64,000 bases of DNA, taken from Chromatiales bacterium. GTDB lineage: Bacteria > Pseudomonadota > Gammaproteobacteria > Steroidobacterales > Woeseiaceae. The notes below the pieces were generated by a model. That model worked only from the letters and a program-made list of their open reading frames with translations. It ran no database searches and was not told the origin of the DNA. Positions 48,410 through 58,025 of this stretch are shown here, in pieces (within the stretch, counting starts at the first letter, position 1; every line of letters begins with the position of its first letter). A program made the translations under genes and the position numbers. The DNA lies in the NCBI GenBank assembly GCA_024679535.1, contig JAIBDF010000002.1, forward strand, positions 41,053 to 105,052. The letters are read 5' to 3'.

Positions 48410-48786
48410 ATGTTCGAGGGGCTGCTCATATTGCCGGTTATCGTGCTGGGATACGCCGCGGTAGAGAACGACTACTACCTGGATATTCTGACGTACCTGG
48501 AATCGGCGGCACGGGGATTTGCGGGCCGGTTATTCACATCCTGTTCGCCTCCATTTGGGCGCATTGGATCACTCGGGCATGGCTGGCAAAAGGGCCGATC
48601 GTGGGGGCTGCAATACAGGGGTTCCTGCTTGCGTCCGGGCTGCATGGCATTTACGACTTTATGGTTTTGATGTATCCCATCGCCGCACTCCCAATCGCAG
48701 CCCTGATGATTGCGGTAATCTGGCTGTGGCGGCTGCGTCTCATGCGGCGCATGCATGAGGTCGCCATGCTTGACCCTGAGCCCTAG
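48410..48786 (+). pseudogene. PrsW-family intramembrane protease remnant with -1 frameshift
   Basis: Frame 2 'MFEGLLILPVIVLGYAAVENDYYLDILTYLESAARGFAG' continues in frame 1 as 'GPVIHILFASIWAHWITRAWLAKGPIVGAAIQGFLLASGLHGIYDFMVL'; one missing G near 48521-48526 would restore the frame. Confidence 0.6.
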
Positions 48787-48791
48787 GCTTA

Positions 48792-48977
48792 CTAGCCGCG
48801 GTCGTAAGGGTTGCCGCTATCTGGCGTCTCTACGGGTTCTTCGAGTGTCAGCTCAAGCTCGTCGCCTGAATCGAGCAGCAGCTCCGAGCAACGCCGCTGA
48901 ACGTTAGCCAGCCTGAGAGTCACATTTGAGTCCGCGAGCGGTATGTCGTTGACATCCTTTGGCATCTTTCCTTCCAT
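48792..48977 (-). CDS. Small acidic hypothetical protein
   Basis: 'MPKDVNDIPLADSNVTLRLANVQRRCSELLLDSGDELELTLEEPVETPDSG'; intergenic, coherent composition. Confidence 0.45.
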   Translation of the reverse strand: MEGKMPKDVNDIPLADSNVTLRLANVQRRCSELLLDSGDELELTLEEPVETPDSGNPYDRG

Positions 48978-49125
48978 ACTGTTACCTGTCTGTGTTTAGC
49001 GACAGGCTTCAATTTGCAGTATAGAGACAGCACCTTGGCCAAAGTGTGAACCAGTTCACACTAAATTGCGCCAAAATGCGGAATTTCAGGCAGTTATGTC
49101 AAAAACAGGCAAACTTTGCAGCCCG

Positions 49126-50697
49126 TCAATCTGCAGGTGGCTGCTGCTGTAGCACGGACATGAGTATTGCGATTCCTTCAAGGAAGTTGCCGAGTCGCAG
49201 ATTTTCGTTGGGACTGTGCTGATTGTTGTCGATATTGACGGTGGGCACCGTTGCAGCTGGCAAGTCCAGAGCGTCAATAATTGGCGCTATCGGAATAGAG
49301 CCGCCCATCGTCACCACGACAATCGGCTCCTCGCCGAACAGATGCCGCATTCCTGCCCTGGCCATCCGCGCGGGTGGTGCCTCCGGGTCAGTCCGAAACG
49401 CTCCATAGGCGACCTCGTGGTCAAAACTGACAATTCGGGGGTAAGCCATGCGCTCGGCATCTGACGGTGCATGATCCAGCACCGTGAAGCCGAGATCTGC
49501 AATATGAGTCCGAACCAGGCCAATGAGGTGAACAGGATCCGATTCGACTACGAGCCGGATATCAATCTCGGCCACAGCGGTTGGTGGAATAATCGTCCTT
49601 GATGCCGCCCCTGTCCATGCGGCGGACAGGCCCCGGATATTCAGTGATGGGTATTGAATCGCTTCCTGCAGACTGTCGGCCACCGCGTCAGATTGAACCA
49701 GACCCATAGAAGCCAGGATTGCTTCTTCATCATCCGGAACGGCCTCGAGCATCGACCGAGTCTTGTCGTCAATGGCGACCCCATCATAGAAGCCGTCGAT
49801 CATTACGACGCCGTCCGATGACTTCATCGATGCGAGGATCTGAGCGAGCGCCAGGGCCGGATTCGGTACGAAATTGCCGTAGTGGCCACTGTGTTGTGCT
49901 ACTCGCGGGCCATAGGCGGTCAGCGTGATCGTCGCAATACCCCGCGCGCCAAGTGACACGGTCGGGCGATTCGACGCATGCGGCGGACCATCGAAGATCA
50001 GCAGCATGTCGGCAGCCAGTAGTTCGCTGTGGGCCCGGACGGCCGCCGCCAGGTGAGGCGATCCAAGCTCTTCCTCGGTGTCGATTAAAACCTTGAGGTT
50101 GTAGCCAAGCCGTCCATTGATACTGCTCAGCAACTCTATGGCCATCAGGAACTGCGTCATCGGTCCCTTCGAGTCCGATGCCGAACGGGCGAAGATGCGC
50201 CAGTCCGGGTTCAGGCTGCCCTGCACGGCGTCCCAGCTGATAGTCTCCCAGGCCCCATCAGCAGACTGCTCTTTAAGGACCGCCACGTAAGGGCTCGGCT
50301 GCTGCCAGGCCGCGGGATCTACCGGCTGGCCATCTGCCTGCAGATAGATAAGCACGGTCCTGGTGGCGCCAGCGGAGAGACGCTCGGCGTAGATCGACGG
50401 ACTGCCGTCGGTGGGAATGAGTCGCGCAGTGAAACCGCGCTGCTCAAAGGCATGCTTTACCCACCCGTTCAGACCGACTATCTGGTCCGGGAAGTTCGCA
50501 TCATTGGGCAACGACAGGAATTCCCGGTACAGGGAAATGGCCTCCAGCGCATGACCGCTGACCATCTCGCGGATCTGGCCGGCACTGATTTGGTCAGGAT
50601 ATTCCTCGCCCCCTGCCGACGCGGCCAGCAGCAGAGCACTCCAAAGCATGCCTCGATAAAAAGGCCGGAATCTTTTATTAATTAATAAGTTATACAT
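49126..50697 (-). CDS. M20 family metallopeptidase/dipeptidase, secreted
   Basis: Signal peptide; 'LIDTEEELGSPHLAAAVRAH', 'HSGHYGNFVPNPALALAQIL', 'VVTMGGSIPIAPII'. Confidence 0.9.
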   Translation of the reverse strand: MYNLLINKRFRPFYRGMLWSALLLAASAGGEEYPDQISAGQIREMVSGHALEAISLYREFLSLPNDANFPDQIVGLNGWVKHAFEQRGFTARLIPTDGSPSIYAERLSAGATRTVLIYLQADGQPVDPAAWQQPSPYVAVLKEQSADGAWETISWDAVQGSLNPDWRIFARSASDSKGPMTQFLMAIELLSSINGRLGYNLKVLIDTEEELGSPHLAAAVRAHSELLAADMLLIFDGPPHASNRPTVSLGARGIATITLTAYGPRVAQHSGHYGNFVPNPALALAQILASMKSSDGVVMIDGFYDGVAIDDKTRSMLEAVPDDEEAILASMGLVQSDAVADSLQEAIQYPSLNIRGLSAAWTGAASRTIIPPTAVAEIDIRLVVESDPVHLIGLVRTHIADLGFTVLDHAPSDAERMAYPRIVSFDHEVAYGAFRTDPEAPPARMARAGMRHLFGEEPIVVVTMGGSIPIAPIIDALDLPAATVPTVNIDNNQHSPNENLRLGNFLEGIAILMSVLQQQPPAD

Positions 50698-50760
50698 CGA
50701 AATTAAAGTGGATTATCGGTATGAAGCCGGCCTGTACCGGTCCAAACTGATGCGGTTGCC

Positions 50761-51729
50761 TCAGAATTTGAGCATCGCCGAACCCCAGGTGAAACCCGCC
50801 CCGAAGGCTGCCATCAGGAGCGTATCGCCGCGCTTGATACGCCCATCGCGCACGGCCTGGTCCAGAGCCAGCGGGATCGACGCACCAGAGGTGTTCGCAT
50901 GCTCATCAACCGTGGCGATGACACGCTCCATTGGCAGGCCGATTTTCTTGGCCGCCGCCTTGATGATGCGCATGTTGGCCTGGTGCGGCACAAACCAGTC
51001 AATATCGTCGATGTGCCCGTCCAGGTCCGCAATCGTCTCACGCGCGATGCTGTCGAACGTCGCCACCGCACGCTTGAAGACGGCATTGCCGTTCATTTCG
51101 ATGAAAGCCTCGCCCTTGCGGGTGATGTCGTAACCAATAGAAACGCCCTGCTTCACGTGCAGAAGTTCCTCGTACTCACCGTTTGCGTGGATATGCGTCG
51201 CCATAATGCCGGGTTCGTCGCAGGCTTCGAGAACCACGGCACCCGCGCCATCGCCAAACAGCACGGCTGTGCCACGGTCTTCCCAGTTGGTAATGCGTGA
51301 GAGCGTTTCGGAGCCGATGACCAGGGCCTTTTGCGCGCCGCCGGTTTGCACGTAGCGATTTGCGAGGTCCAACCCGTAGAGAAAGCCACTGCAGGCCGCA
51401 TGCACGTCGAAGGCCGGACCACCCTTGGCGCCCAGTCGGCGCTGAATAATGCAGGCGGTCGAGGGGAATACTTTGTCGGGCGTAGCCGTTCCGAGAATGA
51501 TGAGATCAATGTCATCCGCACTGACACCAGCCATATCCATGGCCCGTTTTGCGGCTTCGAGCCCCATTGAACCGGTCGTCTCACCCTCACCGGCAATGTG
51601 ACGACGCTTGATCCCTGTACGTTCCCGGATCCACTCATCCGAGGTTTCCATGATCTTCTCGAGATCTTTATTACTTACAACCTTTTCTGGCAGAAAGCTG
51701 CCAATTCCGGCGATGCGTGCGTACGTCAT
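50761..51729 (-). CDS. Beta-ketoacyl-ACP synthase III (FabH-like)
   Basis: 'HAACSGFLYGLDLA', 'VPHQANMRIIKAAAKKIG', 'DEHANTSGASIPLAL': Cys-His-Asn triad. Confidence 0.93.
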   Translation of the reverse strand: MTYARIAGIGSFLPEKVVSNKDLEKIMETSDEWIRERTGIKRRHIAGEGETTGSMGLEAAKRAMDMAGVSADDIDLIILGTATPDKVFPSTACIIQRRLGAKGGPAFDVHAACSGFLYGLDLANRYVQTGGAQKALVIGSETLSRITNWEDRGTAVLFGDGAGAVVLEACDEPGIMATHIHANGEYEELLHVKQGVSIGYDITRKGEAFIEMNGNAVFKRAVATFDSIARETIADLDGHIDDIDWFVPHQANMRIIKAAAKKIGLPMERVIATVDEHANTSGASIPLALDQAVRDGRIKRGDTLLMAAFGAGFTWGSAMLKF

Positions 51730-53669
51730 CAGGTGTCCCTCTTCAGGAACGCCGCGATCTCACGCAGCGTCGGGTAGTCGAACAAATCGCTGATATCCAG
51801 TTTGCCCGGGTATTTCTCGTCGATTGCCAGTACGACTTCGGTCAGTGTTAAGGAACTTACACCGACTTCGAACAGATTGTCATCTGCGTTGATCTTCCGA
51901 TCTTTGGCCACTTCCCGACAAATCAGCTCGAGCTCAGCCACCAGCGGGTCGGTGTCGACCGACTCCTCCGCCGTTTCCGACGGCTGCAGCTCATTGAGCA
52001 CAGCGTCATACTCCCCGTCGAAATAGGATTCCAGCAGCTTGCCGCGCTGCACTTTGCCGCTGGTTGTCTTCGGGATCTTGGGAACCGGGATAACGGTGTC
52101 GACCGCGATGCCGGTTTGCTCGCCGACGACGTCACGCACCGCATCGATTAATGGCCTGAAGTCGTCAAGATCCTGGCGATACAGAATGAAAGCCACGAGT
52201 TCCTCAGTTTGTCCGCCCTTGGGCGTAGCGCCGGCCACCACAACCTTGTTGAGGTCGAGGCCGTCGATTCGCGCGACAATGTCCTCGATATCATGAGGAT
52301 AGTAGTTCTGCCCGTTGATGATGATGATGTCTTTCTGGCGGCCCGTAATAACGAGCTGGTCGTTGACAAAGACTCCACAGTCACCGGTCCGCAGCCAACC
52401 GTCCTGCGTAAACAGTGCGGCTGTCGCCTCAGGGTCAGCGTAGACGCGCTCAGTCATGCTGCCACCGTGTAACTGGATGTGACCAATATGGCCAGGCGAC
52501 AGCTCGTCATCGTTGTCATCTGTGATCCGAATATCAACATCGCGGATCGCCTTGCCGACTGTCACGAAACTGACAGCATCGCTATCCGCTTCGTCCACAG
52601 CGCGGAACGTTTCCCCGATTTGCAGGCTGTGACGGTCCATGATGACGCGCGCGTACTCAGGTCCGAGCTCGGAGAACGACACGCCGACAGTCGCTTCGGC
52701 CAGTCCGTAGACCGGCAGCATGGTGTTGCGCTTCAAACCGTGCGGCGCCAGGGCTGTCAGGAATTCCTCGCAGAGATCCCAGGAAATCGGTTCGGCACCG
52801 TTGAGAATGCGTTTCACCGAAGACAGGTCAATGTCCGGAAGCCCTTTGCGCACAAACAGCTTGAGGAAATGTTTGTAGCCGAAGTTTGGTGAGCACAGCT
52901 GCGTCGCGCGCAGTTCACTGGCTTTACTCATCCACAGCAGTGGTCGACGCACGAACACGCTGGTGTCCATGACCGCGTGGTTCATGCCGGCGGCGAGCAC
53001 GCTCAGGTGGAAACCGATCAGGCCCATATCATGCGTCAGCGGCATCCAGCTCAGCGCCTGGTCGTCTTCGCGCCAATCGGCACCCTCCACAATCGCGCGG
53101 ATGTTTACGCACAAATTGCGATGCGTCAGTACCACACCTTTCGGATCGCTGGTTGAACCCGACGAATACTGGATGAAGGCGGTATCGTCGGGCGCCGCTG
53201 CATACAGTTCGCCATGCGCACCGGGCTCGACATCACTCATCAGGACCGCGTGCGTCTCCAGCAGCTGCGTAATATCAGCCAGCTCACGCTCCTTCGCAAA
53301 ATCGAGCAGCCGCTGCAGCAGATCCATCTCGGTAAACAGCGTGACGTTCTCGAGCTGCGCGAGTATGCGGAACAGCTTGTGTTTGTGTTCATCGCTGATA
53401 CCGACGGCGACCGGCACCGGCACGATGCCGCCCAGAATGGCGGCCCAAAACGCAATCACGAAGCTCCTGTTGGATTTGCTGAAAATAATCAGCTCATCGC
53501 CGGGCTTCATACCACGCTGTTGCAGCGAGCCCAGCAATGCGAGCGCTTCCTCCCACAAAGCGGAAAAACTGAGAACGGACTCGTCGTGTTCACCGTCGAT
53601 GAAACGGATTTCCCGGTCGCAGTCTTTAACGTCCGACAACAGGTCGATCATGCTGTTATAGAGCTTCAT
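51729..53669 (-). CDS. Fatty-acyl-AMP ligase with C-terminal acyl carrier domain
   Basis: 'FIQYSSGSTSDPKGVVLTHRNL', 'SWMPLTHDMGLIG', FAAL-like C-terminal half; ACP 'DDNLFEVGVSSLTLTEVVLAI'; start trimmed. Confidence 0.92.
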   Translation of the reverse strand: MKLYNSMIDLLSDVKDCDREIRFIDGEHDESVLSFSALWEEALALLGSLQQRGMKPGDELIIFSKSNRSFVIAFWAAILGGIVPVPVAVGISDEHKHKLFRILAQLENVTLFTEMDLLQRLLDFAKERELADITQLLETHAVLMSDVEPGAHGELYAAAPDDTAFIQYSSGSTSDPKGVVLTHRNLCVNIRAIVEGADWREDDQALSWMPLTHDMGLIGFHLSVLAAGMNHAVMDTSVFVRRPLLWMSKASELRATQLCSPNFGYKHFLKLFVRKGLPDIDLSSVKRILNGAEPISWDLCEEFLTALAPHGLKRNTMLPVYGLAEATVGVSFSELGPEYARVIMDRHSLQIGETFRAVDEADSDAVSFVTVGKAIRDVDIRITDDNDDELSPGHIGHIQLHGGSMTERVYADPEATAALFTQDGWLRTGDCGVFVNDQLVITGRQKDIIIINGQNYYPHDIEDIVARIDGLDLNKVVVAGATPKGGQTEELVAFILYRQDLDDFRPLIDAVRDVVGEQTGIAVDTVIPVPKIPKTTSGKVQRGKLLESYFDGEYDAVLNELQPSETAEESVDTDPLVAELELICREVAKDRKINADDNLFEVGVSSLTLTEVVLAIDEKYPGKLDISDLFDYPTLREIAAFLKRDT

Positions 53670-53676
53670 GTGTTCC

Positions 53677-54984
53677 TTAACGTATGGAAGGTCGCATCTG
53701 GATATCTTCCGCCGAACGCAGGTTAATCGCCAGTTCAAGTTCCGGCTCCGCGTCATCGACGGGTTGCATGCGAAAACGCGGCAGCAGCAGTCCCAGGTGT
53801 ACTTTCATTTCTAGAAAAGAGAAATATTCACCAAGGCAGCGTCGCGGCCCGAGCGAAAACGGGAAATACGGCAGGTCTTTTTTCGGCTTGTCCGTCGGTG
53901 CGAAACGATCCGGATCGAAGCGTCCGGGTCCCGGCCAGTAGTGATCAGTGCGGTGCAGGATGTATGGCGAAAGATAGATGTCCGTACCTGGCGGTACGTC
54001 GTACATTTCGAGTGCGTCCTGGGCATGCGAGCGGCGTGTGAACAGCCACACCGGGGGATACAGTCGCAACGCCTCCTCCAGCGTCTGTTGTGTGTACTCC
54101 ATCGCGGCGAGGTTTTCCGCGGTGATCGCCGCTACATTCGGTACGATGCGCTGCGCCTCAGCGATCAGTCTCACCTCAATATTTGGGTGCTTCGCGATCA
54201 GGTACCAGACCCAATTGAGCGTGTTCGCCGATGTCTCGAAACCGGCAACGATCAGCGTCATAAGCTCATCAAGCAGTTCGGCATCGCCAAACTTGTTTCC
54301 CTGCTTGTCGGTTGCGTCCAGGTACATGGACAGGAAATCAAAGTGCTGGCTGCCCTTCCCTGCGCGCCGATCGGCAATGATGCTCAGCAGCAATTCGCGC
54401 AGATGCCGGACTTTCATGACGACACTGAGATCGCGCGTGGAATCGCGGCTCAGGAATGCGAATGGGTTCTCGCCTTCGGTCAGGATTCGGTTTTCGTAGT
54501 CGTCACCAAAAATACTGATCAGGATGAGTTCCAACGCGAAGTCGCTCGTCTCTGACGTGATATTGATGGTCTCACCCTGCGCCGCCGCCCGGGCCCAGCT
54601 TGCCGCACGCCGGTCGGTGCATTCAACCATCACCGTCATCAGACGATGCACGTTCTGGCGACTGAATGCCGGCTGGATCATCGTTCGGGAGCGACGCCAG
54701 ACATCGCCATCGCTGACAATGAGTCCATTGCCGAGGAGCATTTTGACCCGTTCGAATCCCGGCCCCTTCTGATACTTGCTGTGACGCCTGGCAAGAATCC
54801 TCCGAACTTCCACCGCATCGTTTACGAAGTAGGCCAGCCGGCCGTTCGGCTTCAGCATACTGACCATATCCCCGTGCTCAGCCTGCAGAGCCTGCAGCGT
54901 CGCAAGCGTCTCCGCATCGATGCCCAGGGTCACTGGCTGTTCGGGCCCGGGTGGCCGCCTGTAGTCGGGCTGGGGTTCGGTCAT
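53677..54984 (-). CDS. Cytochrome P450
   Basis: I-helix 'LIVAGFETSANTLNW', 'EALRLYPPVWLFTRRS', heme-binding 'FPFSLGPRRCLGEYFSFLE'. Confidence 0.96.
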   Translation of the reverse strand: MTEPQPDYRRPPGPEQPVTLGIDAETLATLQALQAEHGDMVSMLKPNGRLAYFVNDAVEVRRILARRHSKYQKGPGFERVKMLLGNGLIVSDGDVWRRSRTMIQPAFSRQNVHRLMTVMVECTDRRAASWARAAAQGETINITSETSDFALELILISIFGDDYENRILTEGENPFAFLSRDSTRDLSVVMKVRHLRELLLSIIADRRAGKGSQHFDFLSMYLDATDKQGNKFGDAELLDELMTLIVAGFETSANTLNWVWYLIAKHPNIEVRLIAEAQRIVPNVAAITAENLAAMEYTQQTLEEALRLYPPVWLFTRRSHAQDALEMYDVPPGTDIYLSPYILHRTDHYWPGPGRFDPDRFAPTDKPKKDLPYFPFSLGPRRCLGEYFSFLEMKVHLGLLLPRFRMQPVDDAEPELELAINLRSAEDIQMRPSIR

Positions 54985-55074
54985 GGGATACGCTGAAACG
55001 ACAGGATTGGCGGTGGGAATGCAGGCGCAATATTACATTGACCCGCGCAGATTCGATACTGCAAACTCCGGACC

Positions 55075-55821
55075 TTGAACGACAAATCCCCCAATCACTT
55101 TGATTCCGTCGAGTCACGCCGCAGTAAATCGTCGCGGCGTCGCATGACGCCCGCGCGCCGCCTGTATTATTTTCTCGGCCTGCCGGTGCTGCGTGCACTG
55201 ATCAGGCTCCTGACCTCGACCTATCGCATCGAGACCATCATCGGGACCCGGCATATCGAACCGTATATCGGCGACGATGCGGTGTGTGCCCCCGCCTACT
55301 GGCATCAGCACCATGTCATCGGCTCAACGCTGATTCGCTCCTGGATTCGGCGGGGCTTCAAGGCCTGCTTTCTTGTGTCAGGCTCGGTAGACGGCGACGT
55401 GCCGGAGCGTGTGGCACGTGCCTGGGGCGCGGAAGTTATTCGTGGGTCGGCCAACCAAAGCGGCGCCCTGGCCCTGCGTGATCAGCAGCGCATGATGAAA
55501 CAAGGCTATTCGATCGTTACCACCGCGGATGGCCCTCGCGGGCCGAAGTATGAATTCAAAGCGGGTACGGTGCTCATGGCCCGTATTGCGGGCGTACCCA
55601 TCATCCCGATCGGCTGTGCTGCGGAACGGGCATGGTACCTGAACCGCTGGGATGATTTCATGATTCCCAAGCCGTTTTCGCGCGTGGTTATTGCCATAGG
55701 CGAGCCTGTCCCGGTACCACGGGATATCGCCCTGGACAATCTGGAACCCGTCAGGGAGCGTGTTCAGGGAGCAGTCATGTCCCTTATGAGAGACTCTGAA
55801 GACGCTCTCAAAGCCGACTGA
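55075..55821 (+). CDS. DUF374 / lysophospholipid acyltransferase-like protein (TTG start, or ATG 55144)
   Basis: 'QSGALALRDQQRMMKQGYSIVTTADGPRGPKYEFKAGTVLMARIAGVPIIPIG'. Confidence 0.88.
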   Translation: MNDKSPNHFDSVESRRSKSSRRRMTPARRLYYFLGLPVLRALIRLLTSTYRIETIIGTRHIEPYIGDDAVCAPAYWHQHHVIGSTLIRSWIRRGFKACFLVSGSVDGDVPERVARAWGAEVIRGSANQSGALALRDQQRMMKQGYSIVTTADGPRGPKYEFKAGTVLMARIAGVPIIPIGCAAERAWYLNRWDDFMIPKPFSRVVIAIGEPVPVPRDIALDNLEPVRERVQGAVMSLMRDSEDALKAD

Positions 55822-55831
55822 GGAGGCCCAC

Positions 55832-56539
55832 CTGAAAATCCTGAGCCAAATAGCGCTGGCACTGGCCGCAGCGGCCCTGTTGGTCGTGTCTGTGGCCGCT
55901 GGGGCGGAATTGACGCCCCACCGAGCCGAGTACAAGGTAAAGATCAATATCCTCTCCGGCCAGCTGAACACCGAGCTGAGTGCCACGGAAACCGGTTACG
56001 TCGCCACTCATGTGATCAAACCCAAGGGCATTGCGAAGCTGCGCGGTGGACATATGCGCGTGCGTTCCGAGTTTGCGACGGCACCAGACGGTGTCAGGCC
56101 CGTCAATTTTCATGAGGTCGACACGATTCGCGGCGATCCTGAAACCCGTATCGAGTTTGACTGGACCACGAACCAGGCCAGCGGAACCGTCGGCAGCGAT
56201 GAAGTGCTGCTGCAGCTCGATGGCATCGCGCACGACAATGTCTCGATCCAGTACGAGCTGATGCACGACCTGCTCAATAGTGGCCCGAGCGACACCTACG
56301 TGCTGTTTGATGTCGACAAGATGCGAATTGCCAATGTGCGCAATGTCGGCGCCCGTGAGATCAAAACCAAGGCAGGGACCTATGAGGTGGTTGGCATCCA
56401 GCATCAGAAAGAGGGCTCATCCAGGGTGACCACGCTGTGGTGTGCCGCTGCACTGGACTACCTGCCTGTCGTTATAGAACAGCACCGCAAGGGCAAACTC
56501 AATTTCCGGGCAACATTGACCCGCTACAACCCGATCTGA
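55832..56539 (+). CDS. DUF3108-like secreted protein, likely CTG start
   Basis: SD AGGAGG (55821-55826) 5 nt before CTG 55832; translation from there gives '(M)KILSQIALALAAAALLVVSVAAGAELTPHRAEYKV'. Confidence 0.75.
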   Translation: MKILSQIALALAAAALLVVSVAAGAELTPHRAEYKVKINILSGQLNTELSATETGYVATHVIKPKGIAKLRGGHMRVRSEFATAPDGVRPVNFHEVDTIRGDPETRIEFDWTTNQASGTVGSDEVLLQLDGIAHDNVSIQYELMHDLLNSGPSDTYVLFDVDKMRIANVRNVGAREIKTKAGTYEVVGIQHQKEGSSRVTTLWCAAALDYLPVVIEQHRKGKLNFRATLTRYNPI

Positions 56540-56551
56540 GCCGCGCCGGCT

Positions 56552-56977
56552 TTAGCCGAACAGAATTGAGAGCTGCAATACCAGCAGCAAACCTGCCGTA
56601 AACAGAGCCGCTGCCAGCAGGCTGGCGCCCCAGCGCGCCAATAATGGCGCATTTGCTATGCCCGCATAGACCGGCGCCGCGGGCAGCGCCGCGAGACAAG
56701 CGAGGGGATAAACGACCAGGGCCGCGCGCGGGTAGCGATAAGCCCAGGCTTTCAGCTCCCGCCGTGCACTCATTTCCGAGACCAGATCATCTATTTTGCC
56801 GAGCTCGCGGGCCGCCTGGCGGCGAGCTTCCCGGCGGGGTGCCCCGTCTTTAACCGCCGCGTCGACGAGGTCATCATAATGATCGCGAATTTCATTTGCG
56901 GCCCGATGCGCATGGCGGGCCGCTATGCCGCTTTGCACCAGACGCGTTGCAAGGTCATGGACATCGGGTTCATGCAT
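56552..56977 (-). CDS. HAAS/permease-prefix-like membrane protein partner of PadR
   Basis: N-terminal helical 'EIRDHYDDLVDAAVKDGAPRREARRQAARELGKIDDLVSEM' plus TM segments; directly downstream of PadR gene. Confidence 0.75.
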   Translation of the reverse strand: MHEPDVHDLATRLVQSGIAARHAHRAANEIRDHYDDLVDAAVKDGAPRREARRQAARELGKIDDLVSEMSARRELKAWAYRYPRAALVVYPLACLAALPAAPVYAGIANAPLLARWGASLLAAALFTAGLLLVLQLSILFG

Positions 56978-57308
56978 GACCGGGGCTCTCCAATGCAGTC
57001 TCGATACCGCCTTGAATCCGTCGCCAGTCGTCCTGCAGGTCCTGCAAGCGCCCATGTCCCTGTTTTGTCAGGGAATAATAGACCCGAGTGCGCCCGCCGA
57101 CCGGTTTGCGACGGGCTTTGAGCGAACCATTGCGCTCGAGGCTGTGCAACACCGGATAAATGACCCCCTCGCCCAGTGATATGGCCTCACCGGTCACTTC
57201 TTTAATCGATCGCACCAGCTCATAGCCGTACATCTCACGATTAACGAGAAGCCTCAGCAGCAGGAGTTCAGGCACGCCGCTCATGAATGGAGGGTTGCTT
57301 TTGGCCAT
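56970..57308 (-). CDS. PadR family transcriptional regulator
   Basis: 'ELLLLRLLVNREMYGYELVRSIKEVTGEAISLGEGVIYPVLHSLERNGSLKA'. Confidence 0.95.
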   Translation of the reverse strand: MAKSNPPFMSGVPELLLLRLLVNREMYGYELVRSIKEVTGEAISLGEGVIYPVLHSLERNGSLKARRKPVGGRTRVYYSLTKQGHGRLQDLQDDWRRIQGGIETALESPGHA

Positions 57309-57317
57309 CCCTCAAAC

Positions 57318-57395
57318 ATACCTCGAACTAAAGGGTATAACAAGACTTACTTTGTGGTTCTAGGTATGTACAATATACCTTGTGATTCGAGGTAT
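57318..57395. promoter_or_regulatory. Putative PadR operator array in divergent intergenic region
   Basis: ATACCTCGAA (57318-57327) and its inverse TTCGAGGTAT (57386-57395) flank AGGTATGTACAATATACCT (57362-57380, near-palindrome). Confidence 0.6.
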
Positions 57396-57428
57396 CCAAG
57401 TTGGCGGGAAACTGACAGGAGCCAGACC

Positions 57429-58025
57429 ATGTTTGGCAGATACGCATCTGCTGTTACCACGGGGACCCTGATGACCTGCGCCCTGCTGTACGCCATGCAG
57501 GGCCTTATACCCCTTCAGCCGGGTGCCGAAAGCGAGCCGCGACCGAGAACCATCGTGGACTGGATTAACCTCCCGCGGCAGCCGTCACCACCTCCCCCGC
57601 CAACCCCCGACTACGACAAGGAAACCATCATGTCGGCACCGATACCGCCAGCCGGCAGACCGACCGGCAAACCCGGCCCTGGCATCTACAATCCCGTCCG
57701 AGCCTCCGCACCGCCCCCGGGCAACACACGACCCGGCCGTATCGGCGATCCGGATGGGCCCCTGATTGCCATCGTGAGGGTGCAACCGACCTACCCGGCC
57801 CCGGCACAAGCCAGGGGCATCGAAGGCTGGGTTGATGTGAGCTTTGACGTCATGACGAGCGGCCAGGTTACGAATATCCAGGTCACGGGATCGAGCCATG
57901 GCGTTTTCGAGAAAAGCGCACTTCAGGCTGCGCAGAAATTTCGTTTCCGCGCGCCCGTTGTGGACGGTGCGCCGCAGGTGGCTACCAATGTGAACTATCG
58001 CTTTCGCTTCGAAATGCAGAACTAG
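57429..58025 (+). CDS. TonB-like energy transducer
   Basis: N-terminal TM, Pro-rich linker 'RQPSPPPPPTPDYD', C-terminal 'YPAPAQARGIEGWVDVSFDVMTSGQVTNIQV...FRFRAPVVDG'. Confidence 0.88.
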   Translation: MFGRYASAVTTGTLMTCALLYAMQGLIPLQPGAESEPRPRTIVDWINLPRQPSPPPPPTPDYDKETIMSAPIPPAGRPTGKPGPGIYNPVRASAPPPGNTRPGRIGDPDGPLIAIVRVQPTYPAPAQARGIEGWVDVSFDVMTSGQVTNIQVTGSSHGVFEKSALQAAQKFRFRAPVVDGAPQVATNVNYRFRFEMQN

